NCBI RefSeq assembly: GCF_030814655.1
Contig: NZ_JAUSVK010000001.1
Span: 4,719,001 to 4,783,000, forward strand
Reading direction: 5' to 3'
DNA length: 64,000 nucleotides
DNA from: Labrys monachus
GTDB taxonomy: Bacteria > Pseudomonadota > Alphaproteobacteria > Rhizobiales > Labraceae
Positions within the stretch are counted from its first letter, which is position 1; each line of letters opens with the position of its first letter. Shown here in pieces: positions 28,157 to 35,562 of this stretch. Made by a program: the position numbers and the translations under genes. The notes under the pieces were generated by a model. It was given only the letters and a program-made list of their open reading frames with translations. It ran no database searches and had not been told where the DNA came from.

Positions 28157-29580
28157 TACAGAGACGATTCGCGTCGAACCAGCCGTGTCGGAACCATCTC
28201 GCAACTTTCGACATCCACCAATTCTTCACGTTTGCGGATCACCTCGGCGCGGCCATCGACGCCGATCAGCACGACGGCGGGCCGGAAAGCGATGAACTGC
28301 ATCGACTGGGTGACGTTGTAGGCACCCACCGGATGCAGGACGAGCCGATCTTCAACCTCGAGAGGAGGCAGATCCACCGACTCACGGATCACATCGATGT
28401 TCATGCACAGGCAGCCATATAATCTGACCGCGTTGGGCGGCAGATTGCTCGCACGGGCCGGCGTGACGCCGATGCGATACCAGGCGGCGGTATAGAGCAG
28501 GTTGATGCCGGCATCGACGACGTAGCCCCCGCGGGCATGTTCCCCGAGCACGAGGCTCGCTTTGGCATTGACCGCCGACAGATCCGTAGCGCCGGCGCGG
28601 TCCGCGCCCTTGACCGCGACGACGGACGTAATCAGCCAGCCCGCTTCGTCCACCAGATGGCGCCCGCTTTCCAGGCGCAACTGGGGCCGGCGCGCGCGCG
28701 GGAGCTTGTTGAGCACCCCGGCGATCGCTGCCGCGTAGGCCTCGATCGAGGGCACCGAATAGTCGGGCAGGCCATGCAGAACGCTGTTGGAGGGAAATCC
28801 GCCGCCGAGATTGATGCACGGCACCAGGTGATCGGTCTGCGCCTCGATATGGTCCCTCAACGCCAGAATACGGTCTGCGGTGACCGCATATGCCTTCGGG
28901 TCCAAAATGTAGGTGCCGATATGGGAATGAAGCGTGTGCAGCTTCAGGCGGGGATTGGAGATGATCCGCTGGGCCGCTCTCCTTGCTTCGCCATTGCCGA
29001 GCGCGAAGCCAAATTTCGACCACACGGGAGCGAGTCCCGTATCGACCCAGATGCGAATGCCGACGTTTACGGGCTCGGCCCTCTCGGCGACGATGGCTTC
29101 GATGAGTCCCAGCTCATCCCAATTGTCAATCTGAACGACGGCGCCTTCGGACAAGGCGCGCTCCAGACTGTGGCGCGGCTTGTGCGGACCGTTGTAGATG
29201 ATGCTGCGCCCGGGGATCCCGGCCCTGCGCGCTTTCTGGTACTCGAAATCCGAAACGACTTCGGCGATCCATCCCTCCTCATGCAGGACGTTGCAGATCG
29301 CGCCGAGATAATTGGTCTTGTACGACCACGCAAAGACCGTGTTGGGATAGACGCTTTCAAAGGCCTTGCGCGCGCGGCGGGCGGAGTCCCGCAACACCCT
29401 TTCGGAGAAAACGAAGAGCGGCGATCCGAATTTTTCGACGAGGCCTTCGACGCTCACGCCTTCGATGCGGTCGGTATGTGTCGTCCGCAGTCCGTGCGAG
29501 AGCGAATTGCGGGCAGCAGATGCCTCTCCCGAGCGGCCGAGTTCGCTGGTGATCACCGGCGGGGAGTATGGGGCAGTCAT
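28156..29580 (-). CDS. fold-type III PLP-dependent decarboxylase (ornithine/diaminopimelate decarboxylase-like)
   Basis: A 474-residue enzyme of the alanine-racemase-fold decarboxylases. Motifs in order: the PLP lysine Lys88 (WSYKTN), HSHIGTYI, the phosphate-binding NLGGGFPS, LESGRHLVDEAG (EPGR-like), GCLCMNIDVI (the Cys-x-x-x-Asp site) and GAYNVTQSMQF. It is not the housekeeping lysA, to judge by context and the divergent EPGR motif. The start at 29580 overlaps the ATP-grasp stop by four bases; the frame stays open to 29880 but that extension lies inside the neighbour. Substrate unknown: a basic amino acid, or the C-terminus of a peptide, are both possible. Confidence 0.85.
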   Translation of the reverse strand: MTAPYSPPVITSELGRSGEASAARNSLSHGLRTTHTDRIEGVSVEGLVEKFGSPLFVFSERVLRDSARRARKAFESVYPNTVFAWSYKTNYLGAICNVLHEEGWIAEVVSDFEYQKARRAGIPGRSIIYNGPHKPRHSLERALSEGAVVQIDNWDELGLIEAIVAERAEPVNVGIRIWVDTGLAPVWSKFGFALGNGEARRAAQRIISNPRLKLHTLHSHIGTYILDPKAYAVTADRILALRDHIEAQTDHLVPCINLGGGFPSNSVLHGLPDYSVPSIEAYAAAIAGVLNKLPRARRPQLRLESGRHLVDEAGWLITSVVAVKGADRAGATDLSAVNAKASLVLGEHARGGYVVDAGINLLYTAAWYRIGVTPARASNLPPNAVRLYGCLCMNIDVIRESVDLPPLEVEDRLVLHPVGAYNVTQSMQFIAFRPAVVLIGVDGRAEVIRKREELVDVESCEMVPTRLVRRESSL

Positions 29581-30659
29581 TCCGCGGCCTCCGAGCGATC
29601 CAGTGCCTGGTCGCGCATGAGCGTTCCGGTTACCGACAATTCGGCGAGATCGGTGATGTCGCCCACCAGATCGACGCAATGACGAACGAACATGCGTCCC
29701 GCGCTGCAGGTCTGCAGAGGAGTCTCCGGTAGCGAAGCTGCACGCTCGACGAGCGCGGCGGGCAGGTTGCAGCCGAGCTGAGATGGAAAATCGATCCAGG
29801 CAGGAAAACGAGGGTTCATTTCGATCAACGAATAGCCCCGCCGGCCCTTGATGAATTCGAGTTCGAAAGGACCATTCCACCGCAGGGCCGCGATGATACG
29901 TTTCACGGTATCGTTGAGCTGCGGATCGCTTACGACGATGCCCGAGAAAGCCTTGCCGGCCTTCGTCAAGAGCATTTTGCGAATCGAGCAGGAACCGACG
30001 ATGTCCCCCTGTCCGTTACCGAACCCGGCGACATCATATTCTTCCCCGTCGATGATTTCCTGCACCAGGACCGGGCCGCCCCAGACTTCGGTGAGCTGAT
30101 GGAAGGCGAAGGCGACCTCTGCCGGCGAAGAGACCCGACGTGCATCATAAAAGCGCCCTTTGAGGAACAAGGGGTAGCCTATCTCTGCGCCGGCCGAATA
30201 GGCGGCGGACAAACTGGGAGCGACTATCGTACGCGGCGCGCCGACGCCCGCCTCCGAAGCGAGCCGGGACAGGTTCTCCTTGGAACGTCGCTCGAAGGAT
30301 TGCTTGGTCGGCAACGTCACTTTTATCCGGCGGCGCCAGAACTCCTTGGCCAGTTTGAAATAATTGGGAATTTCGGCGTCGAGGCAGGGAATGATCATGT
30401 CCAGACGCTGGATTTGTCGGATCTCATCGATGCGATCGATGAGCGCGCCTTCTCCGGCTGCCGGGAAAGGCAGCGAGAACGCCACGTCGACATTGTCCAT
30501 ATCCATACTGAAGAGGCCGCTCTCCAACGGATCGTATGAAAGGCCGACGATCCTCGCGCCTGGATAGATACGACGAATGCTGCGGATGACGGCAGAGCCC
30601 GGCTGCGGGTTGTCGCCGCGATGGAGGCCACTGACGGCAATAGCCGGAAACTTTGGCAT
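29577..30659 (-). CDS. ATP-grasp ligase
   Basis: A 360-residue carboxylate-amine ligase. It has a Rossmann-like N-terminal domain (AVSGLHRGD), a central ATP-grasp lysine region (IGYPLFLKGRF, VQEIIDGEEYDVAG) and the metal-binding FELEFI and LIEMNPRFPAW segments that place Glu and Asn on magnesium. It activates a carboxylate as an acyl phosphate and joins it to an amine. A strong ribosome binding site (GGTAGGGAAG) precedes the ATG. Situated between the PqqD-like gene (10 bases upstream) and the decarboxylase (overlapping), it probably builds an amide in the cluster's product. Confidence 0.87.
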   Translation of the reverse strand: MPKFPAIAVSGLHRGDNPQPGSAVIRSIRRIYPGARIVGLSYDPLESGLFSMDMDNVDVAFSLPFPAAGEGALIDRIDEIRQIQRLDMIIPCLDAEIPNYFKLAKEFWRRRIKVTLPTKQSFERRSKENLSRLASEAGVGAPRTIVAPSLSAAYSAGAEIGYPLFLKGRFYDARRVSSPAEVAFAFHQLTEVWGGPVLVQEIIDGEEYDVAGFGNGQGDIVGSCSIRKMLLTKAGKAFSGIVVSDPQLNDTVKRIIAALRWNGPFELEFIKGRRGYSLIEMNPRFPAWIDFPSQLGCNLPAALVERAASLPETPLQTCSAGRMFVRHCVDLVGDITDLAELSVTGTLMRDQALDRSEAAE

Positions 30660-30669
30660 CTTCCCTACC

Positions 30670-31134
30670 TTAATTCACAGCCGATACGGTTGAGTTTCGT
30701 CCATGCCGGGCCCCAGCCGGCGCCTCCGCCCGGGGCACGGCGCGCTGCGGCGAACCGTTCGCCGCACTCCCGCGTCGTGCGGCGCCAGATCTCTTGAGGG
30801 AGCCACTTGCTTCCCGAGCGGGCAGCCCAACCATCGACATGTCGTTCAAGAAAAGCTCGACGTCGCGCTCTGCAATGGCGCGTCCGACACCATACCGCTC
30901 AGTATAACGCACCACGATCTCGTTTATTGGGGCGTTTACCTTCAGTTGACTGAGTATGAAGGACGCCGTCTCGCTGGCACGATGAAACTTCCCGGTTATA
31001 GTATCAAATATAAATCTGTTCTTGATTATAAGAACATGTGAAAAATCCGGGCTGGGGGGAATATCAAAGACGACCTTTTCCCCCTGTCTTTCTCTCGCCC
31101 CCGAGCGACGTCTTGTCTCTTTTTCCCGCATCAT
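30670..31134 (-). CDS. PqqD-like protein, probable peptide-recognition (RRE) domain
   Basis: A 154-residue protein whose residues 20-100 match the PqqD fold: a beta-hairpin (FIFDTITGKFHRAS), helices, and a winged-helix third part (ERYGVGRAIAERDVELFLNDMSMVGL). PqqD-like domains bind leader peptides of ribosomal peptide products. The C-terminal 50 residues are Ala/Arg/Ser-rich and look disordered. Two Met codons stand at the start and no strong ribosome binding site precedes them. It is the first clear gene of the operon and lies 45 bases after a candidate small peptide ORF. The recognition role is inferred from the fold. Confidence 0.72.
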   Translation of the reverse strand: MMREKETRRRSGARERQGEKVVFDIPPSPDFSHVLIIKNRFIFDTITGKFHRASETASFILSQLKVNAPINEIVVRYTERYGVGRAIAERDVELFLNDMSMVGLPAREASGSLKRSGAARRGSAANGSPQRAVPRAEAPAGARHGRNSTVSAVN

Positions 31135-31143
31135 AATGTAGTT

Positions 31144-31181
31144 CTGCCCTCTTTTTCAGTAAACCTGCCCCTTTTCAGTTA
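31144..31181. repeat. two imperfect direct repeats before the PqqD-like gene
   Basis: CTGCCCTCTTTTTCAGTAA starts at 31144 and CTGCCCCTTTTCAGTTA at 31165, 21 bases apart, which is two helical turns. They lie 10-47 bases upstream of the PqqD-like start. They could bind a regulator or be a translational element. Confidence 0.45.
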
Positions 31182-31289
31182 GACAACATCATTCACCGCC
31201 GGCCACCCCCATGTATACATCAGAACGTCCCACCAATTCAACAAATACGCTCCCCCGAGCGCGAAGGATTTAGCATAGCTAAATTTCAG
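31179..31289 (-). CDS. candidate small Trp/Tyr-rich peptide (possible precursor), non-ATG start
   Basis: A 36-residue reading frame starting at CTG (31287-31289), ending TAA. The Shine-Dalgarno AAGGAGGAGG lies six bases upstream, the strongest in this region. The peptide opens with KFSYAKSFALGG, has an NWWD motif, then YTWGWP, and ends NDVV; four Trp and three Tyr in 36 residues. TTG codons inside the frame (GGGGGAG upstream) or an internal ATG at 31220 would give 13-21 residue versions. It ends 45 bases before the PqqD-like gene, where a precursor would be expected. CTG starts are rare, so this may be chance. Confidence 0.35.
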   Translation of the reverse strand: MKFSYAKSFALGGAYLLNWWDVLMYTWGWPAVNDVV

Positions 31290-31305
31290 CTATAGCCTCC
31301 TCCTT
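31275..31305 (-). promoter_or_regulatory. ribosome binding site and inverted repeat at the head of the PqqD operon
   Basis: On the minus strand AAGGAGGAGG (31296-31305) is followed by ATAGCT-GAAATTT-AGCTAT (31275-31293), a 6-base stem that encloses the CTG start of the candidate peptide. A second short repeat, TTTAGC-ATA-GCTAAA, spans 31269-31283. The hairpin could control translation, or the palindrome could be an operator. A TTGACA hexamer lies at 31324-31329 on the minus strand, but no good -10 follows at the usual distance. Confidence 0.4.
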
Positions 31306-31329
31306 CTTCCATAATGGCCACTCTGTCAA

Positions 31330-32662
31330 CGATTTAAATCAAAGATGACAGGACGGTGCACAGAGAGACTCAGAAAGCCTCTCTCGTTGTTATAATTTTG
31401 GTTTTCAGGCCTGCCGCTACTGTGGAGCCGGAGGCAAATTGCCGATGGGCGCGTGTTTTGAGAGGTTCCCCAAAAGACGAAGACAACTGCAGGAGGGGGA
31501 TCAAAGGCAAACGCTGCACGGAAAGATTGCCGGCTCCCACGCCTTGCGGCAAGCCGTACTCAGGATAGTGGAGCCGTTGCAGTGCCGGTAGGAAATCCCA
31601 CAGTGAACTACGGTGGCGCACGACGTAGATGACAGAGGCGCCCGACGTAATTGATAGACGACGCTCACCGCACCCTCTCGCTTCGAGCTCCAGTTTAGAG
31701 CCTACGGCTCGTATCGCAATTCTGGCAGATTAAACGGCTGTATTTCTGTATTACTTCCGCACTTGAACATACGGGGCGCGTCCCCCGCCGAAGCCCATGG
31801 CACATTTTTCAGGGCGATCATCCCGCGGCACCGGCAATTTCGGAATATCCAGCGCGCGCTCGTGACGGGCCGTCTTCCCGACCCCCGGGCCGCCGCCGTC
31901 GACCGCCCGCAGAAGCGGCACGCGCGTCGCTGTGCCGCAGTTCCTGAATGCCGCATCGGTTCCCTCCCGCATCCGCGCGATGACAGACCCGACAGACCTC
32001 GCCGCTGAAACCCATGGCGGGCATTGCGGCAGGTCCGTCGGGAGATGGCACCGGCCCGGGAATGTCGAGCAGGTTCCGCACGCCATGACTTCCTCGGGCT
32101 CTCCGGCGGCGGCTCCAGGAGCCTTGTGCACCGCCCCCCCCCAAGACGCCGGTAGGCGGGTATTCCAACCATAGAGCGGCGCGTATCTTCGGAATAATCG
32201 AGTCGTTCTTCTGCGCCGCAAAAGACGTTCCTTGCAGAGGGGATGCACGACCTCAATCGGAGTGCGAAAAAAGCGGAGAGCGGAGCTTCGCAATCGATTC
32301 TCTGATGGGGAAGCGACCTGATCTCGGCCGGCCCCCAGACTCTATGTCTTCCCCGCCGGGCGGCTCGGACATCACCTCACCGAATCGATACCGATGTCTG
32401 CGGCGGGTACGGCGCCGACCTCGCCGGTCAGGTCCACGTCGCGCGTCCCGCGAAATCACAAGGCATGCGACCTGAACCGGTCGTCATCGAGACGCCGCAA
32501 ACAAGCTGGGCAGCTTCGGGCGTATCCCGCCATTTTCCTGGTCCGCCGCCGCTCCGCGCGTCTCCGATGATCCCCGGCAATCGCGTGCCCGAGAACGCCG
32601 GCGATGAGGACGAGCCTGAGCAACTCGGGCTCGATTCCATTTTATCGGACTGTGGAACTCAT
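31330..32662. other. long gene-poor region of mixed composition
   Basis: About 1.3 kb without a convincing gene. The first 400 bases are AT-rich; 31750-32640 is GC-rich. Overlapping open frames exist on both strands (for example 31702-32256 and 31751-32293, minus), but none has a ribosome binding site, recognisable motif or consistent third-position GC. Cys-rich translations around 31950-32090 hint at a decayed gene but nothing nameable. This looks like eroded DNA beside the accessory operon. Confidence 0.5.
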
Positions 32663-33187
32663 CTATTGAGCCAGTCCACGCGCTTCTATCGCCATTTTAT
32701 TCACGACAGGAGAGGCATGATCTCCCAGACTTACCAAATTAACGTCCCCCTTGATCACCTGATCGACGAATCCATCGACCGTACTCTTCGTGACCTTGGT
32801 CCAATAAGCGGCTCCGTCAGAATACCACTCGTTGCATGTCCAGTGGGCTTCGGTCTTGAGGGCCCCGGAGTAATGCCATATATTCTTCATACAGAATTTA
32901 TAGTCTTTTACCTTCCAGGTCCCAAAGGCATACCCCCTTCCGTCCTTGCTATACCCCAGGACGTCGCCGTTTGATTTGAAATAGAGAACGGCATTTGGAT
33001 AGGATATCGTATTTCCGGCGTATATGTCGAAGGTTTCCTCTTGCGTAAGAGCCCGAACATTGTCGAATACCTCCTCTCTCGTAAGTTCGGGGATATCGGA
33101 TGAAAAAGAAGAGTCAGTTCCAGCTCTGGCATTACCCGGCAACACTAGAGCCAAAATTAGGACAGCCGCAGAGTTTAGCACCCTCAT
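32663..33187 (-). CDS. small secreted protein, DUF995-like, unusually AT-rich
   Basis: A 174-residue protein with a signal peptide (MRVLNSAAVLILALVLPGNARA). The mature part has a repeated ALTQEETFDIYAGNTISYP pattern followed by YFKSNGDVLGYSKDGRGYAFGTWKV and two Cys, resembling DUF995 proteins of rhizobia by eye. The start at 33187 has AAGG eight bases upstream; ATGs at 33202 and 33211 are alternatives. The gene is much more AT-rich than the rest of the window, with many A/T third positions, suggesting recent arrival. It stands alone in gene-poor DNA. Function unknown. Confidence 0.6.
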   Translation of the reverse strand: MRVLNSAAVLILALVLPGNARAGTDSSFSSDIPELTREEVFDNVRALTQEETFDIYAGNTISYPNAVLYFKSNGDVLGYSKDGRGYAFGTWKVKDYKFCMKNIWHYSGALKTEAHWTCNEWYSDGAAYWTKVTKSTVDGFVDQVIKGDVNLVSLGDHASPVVNKMAIEARGLAQ

Positions 33188-34020
33188 GAATATCGCCTTC
33201 ATTCCTATCATGTTTGGATTTGTGTATTGATCGTCGGATCAATTCCATTTTTCTGGAACACCGACTAACTCATATACCGCGTTGACGTTATTCAATTCCA
33301 AAATTTGAATCAATAGCACATTGCATCGCCGTCGAATGTCCGCGGTCAAATACTGACAGGTAATTTTCGTCCGAGTCCGACCGAGACACGCGGGGGGCCT
33401 CGGATTCGGCAACCGGCCGAGGCTGCCACGCCGTCGGTCTTCTCGGCGCGATCCTGAGGGGACCGACAGGCCCATCGGCCGAAGGGAGCGGCGTCTTCCT
33501 CGCTCTTCGGCGCGCTCGGGCGATGATGGTCGGTGGAGGATGATATCTCGTCGGCGAAATCCCGCCGGTCGTCCTGCCCCGCCGGAGAGGCCTTGTTCGC
33601 GCCAACCTCGGGCCGGAACGACAAGGGCCGCGATTATCGCGTGGCTTTCAAAAGCGGCGTGCAGGGCATCGGGCTTCGCGCTTCCCGGCGGCGGGCCGGG
33701 GAATTCACGTGCGTCAGACACACCGCCCGCTCGAGCATGCGCCCGGCGCTTCGCTGATGCCGGACGAGAGGGGCGACGGCACCATCCTGATCAAGGTCGC
33801 TGCGCGTGGCGCCGCGACGGAATGATGACGATCCGGCACCGGCCCCTCAGGCCGCTTCGTCGAGGTGACGGAGACGCTGCCGGTGACTTCGAGTTCTCGC
33901 TTCCGGCGCTACCAGAGGCCGTGAAACGCATCCGAATTGACGTTTCGGCATTTGCCGCAGGCCCTCGCCGAGAGAGGCGGCGGCCTCATGCGCGACACCA
34001 CCCGGCGGAGAGCCATTCGG
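33188..34020. other. gene-poor region, no confident gene
   Basis: About 830 bases between the AT-rich secreted-protein gene and a small conserved ORF. Open frames on both strands (33239-33721 minus, 33540-34118 plus) are low-complexity Arg/Pro-rich translations with no ribosome binding site. They are likely chance frames in GC-rich DNA. Composition shifts from AT-rich below 33350 to GC-rich above it. Confidence 0.5.
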
Positions 34021-34209
34021 TCAGGCCTTGCCGCGGCGCTTGCCGCCCGTCGACCCGCGGCGCTGGGGCCGGCTCGCCTGTTCGCCCTCGCCGTGCCGCT
34101 CGATGCGGACACCGGTGAAGAAGAGGATCTCCGCGCTCTTTTCGCGGCCTTCGCGGCCCGATTGCGGTCGGGAGTTCGGCTGTTTCGGAAAGTGCAGAAT
34201 GACGCTCAT
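34021..34209 (-). CDS. small conserved hypothetical protein
   Basis: A 62-residue protein: MSVILHFPK opening, a central EILFFTGVRIERH segment, and a strongly basic Arg/Lys/Gly-rich tail. I recall short ORFs with the EILFFTGVRYER motif and basic tail from other rhizobiales, so I treat it as real rather than chance. An AGG nine bases upstream is a modest ribosome binding site. The basic tail could bind nucleic acid. Function unknown. Confidence 0.6.
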   Translation of the reverse strand: MSVILHFPKQPNSRPQSGREGREKSAEILFFTGVRIERHGEGEQASRPQRRGSTGGKRRGKA

Positions 34210-34396
34210 TTGGGGACCTGCCAGCGGATTGCACCAGAACGGATGACTCCGAATGCGTTCGATACCGGTCATATACAGGTAAGGAAGATTAACGCACCGT
34301 GTACAACCGCACCAGACACGAACGGGCGTCATCGGATCGTGAGCTGTCCGCGTGCCCTTGCGCACGGGGCCGTCGCCTGCCGGGGCCGCAGCCGCC

Positions 34397-34744
34397 TCAG
34401 CCCTCGGCGAGGTCCAGGAAATGGCGCCCCCGCTTGTCCTCCGCCTCGATCACCCACAGGTCGGGATCGAAGCGGAACTCGCGCTGCAGCCGCGTCTCCG
34501 CGTCAAGCGGCGTCGCGCCCGGTGGTGTCAGGCGGATGAAGCGCCGCTCGTCGTCGCCCGCCCCGATGAGGGATTGCGGTGCCGGGCCGTAGAGCGCCGC
34601 GGTGCCGTCGAGATGGTCGACCTTGATGAACACCGTTCCGGCGTCCTCCGCGCCGCGATGGCGCAGGACCGCATAGGCGCCCTCGACCATGGCGCGCCGC
34701 AGATAGGCGGCGACGAAGATGCTCGATTTCAGCCGGGCGCTCAT
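34397..34744 (-). CDS. DUF1491-family protein
   Basis: A 115-residue cytoplasmic protein matching the DUF1491 pattern: L.SSIFVAAYLRRAMVEGAYAVLRHRGAEDAGTVFIKVDHLDG, then LYGPAPQS and a C-terminal FDPDLWVIEAEDKRG. Found almost only in alphaproteobacteria; function unknown. Its ATG overlaps the stop of the peptidoglycan-binding gene by four bases, making it the third gene of an operon with that gene and a DivJ-like kinase. Confidence 0.88.
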   Translation of the reverse strand: MSARLKSSIFVAAYLRRAMVEGAYAVLRHRGAEDAGTVFIKVDHLDGTAALYGPAPQSLIGAGDDERRFIRLTPPGATPLDAETRLQREFRFDPDLWVIEAEDKRGRHFLDLAEG

Positions 34745-35562
34745 TCGATCCGCGAGCCGGTGACCAGGGCGAGCTCCCGCAGCAGGCGCGGCGAGATCTG
34801 CCCGGTGACGGGCAGGCCGCGGTCCTTCTCGAAGCGGCCGATGGCGTTGCGGGTGTCGCCGCCGAGGATGCCGTCCAGCTTGAGCGGGCCGTAGCCCTGC
34901 TTGGCCAGCGCCTTCTCGACAGCGAGGATGCGTTTGTCCGACGACGTCGCCGCCGCTCCGGCGGCATTCCCCTTGATCAGGGCGGCGATGGGATCGGCCG
35001 GCTCGGGCCGGGCGGCGGGGAGCGCGCCCTGCGGCGGCACGATCGGCACGGATCGCGCGAGGATCCGTGCGAGCAGATCCGCGCTCGGCTGCCCGTCGAC
35101 GGCGAGGCCGTTGTGCTGCTGGAAGGAGCGGATGGCGGCATTGGTCTTCGGCCCGAGCATGCCGTCGGCCTGGCCGTCATAGAGTCCGCGCTCGGCCAGG
35201 GCGGCCTGGATGCTCCGCAGGACCGATGCCCCGTCCGCCGCCTGCTGATCGGCGAGCGCAGCGGCCTGCCCCTGATCGGCCGCCGCGGCGCTGTCGGCGC
35301 GAGCCGGCGAGGACGGCGCCGCGCCCCCCTGCTGCTGCGCCCGCTGCTCGGCGAGGAACGGCGCCGAGGCATGGTTGACCGTCTGCAGGGCGAGAGCGTT
35401 CACCAGAATGGCCGTGCCGAAACCCACCATGGCGACGAGGCCGACGACCTCGGCCGGACGCTGCAGGACGAATCGCAAGGTGCCGACGAGGCGCGAGGGC
35501 ACCTCCTCCATGGTATCCGACAGCAGAAAATCGCGATCGGAGCGGGCCAACGCTTCACGCAC
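34741..35562 (-). CDS. membrane protein with two peptidoglycan-binding domains
   Basis: A 273-residue protein with one membrane helix (about residues 37-58), an Ala/Gln-rich linker, and two PG_binding_1 domains: ALAERGLYDGQADGMLGPKTNAAIRSFQ and ALAKQGYGPLKLDGILGGDTRNAIGRFE. The start chosen is GTG at 35562, with GGGGAAG upstream, overlapping the kinase stop by eight bases; an ATG 48 bases later is possible. It probably anchors to the cell wall. Co-translation with a DivJ-like kinase hints at a link between cell-cycle signalling and wall growth, but this is inferred. Confidence 0.8.
   Translation of the reverse strand: MREALARSDRDFLLSDTMEEVPSRLVGTLRFVLQRPAEVVGLVAMVGFGTAILVNALALQTVNHASAPFLAEQRAQQQGGAAPSSPARADSAAAADQGQAAALADQQAADGASVLRSIQAALAERGLYDGQADGMLGPKTNAAIRSFQQHNGLAVDGQPSADLLARILARSVPIVPPQGALPAARPEPADPIAALIKGNAAGAAATSSDKRILAVEKALAKQGYGPLKLDGILGGDTRNAIGRFEKDRGLPVTGQISPRLLRELALVTGSRIE

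Noticed and set aside
31324-31329. TTGACA as the -35 of the PqqD operon promoter
   Set aside because: No reasonable -10 hexamer lies 16-18 bases downstream, and the start would fall too close to the ribosome binding site. Kept only as a weak candidate.
31702-32293. Two overlapping minus-strand frames (about 180 codons each), with Cys-rich parts recalling a cytochrome or zinc protein
   Set aside because: Neither has a ribosome binding site or steady third-position GC, and the Cys spacing fits no family I know. A decayed gene is possible but not supportable.
32465-32974. 169-codon plus-strand frame overlapping the AT-rich secreted protein gene
   Set aside because: No ribosome binding site or motif; the opposite-strand gene has a signal peptide and good start.
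33239-34118. Minus and plus frames of 160-190 codons in the gene-poor region
   Set aside because: Arg/Pro-rich translations with no recognisable domain, and composition changes abruptly inside them.
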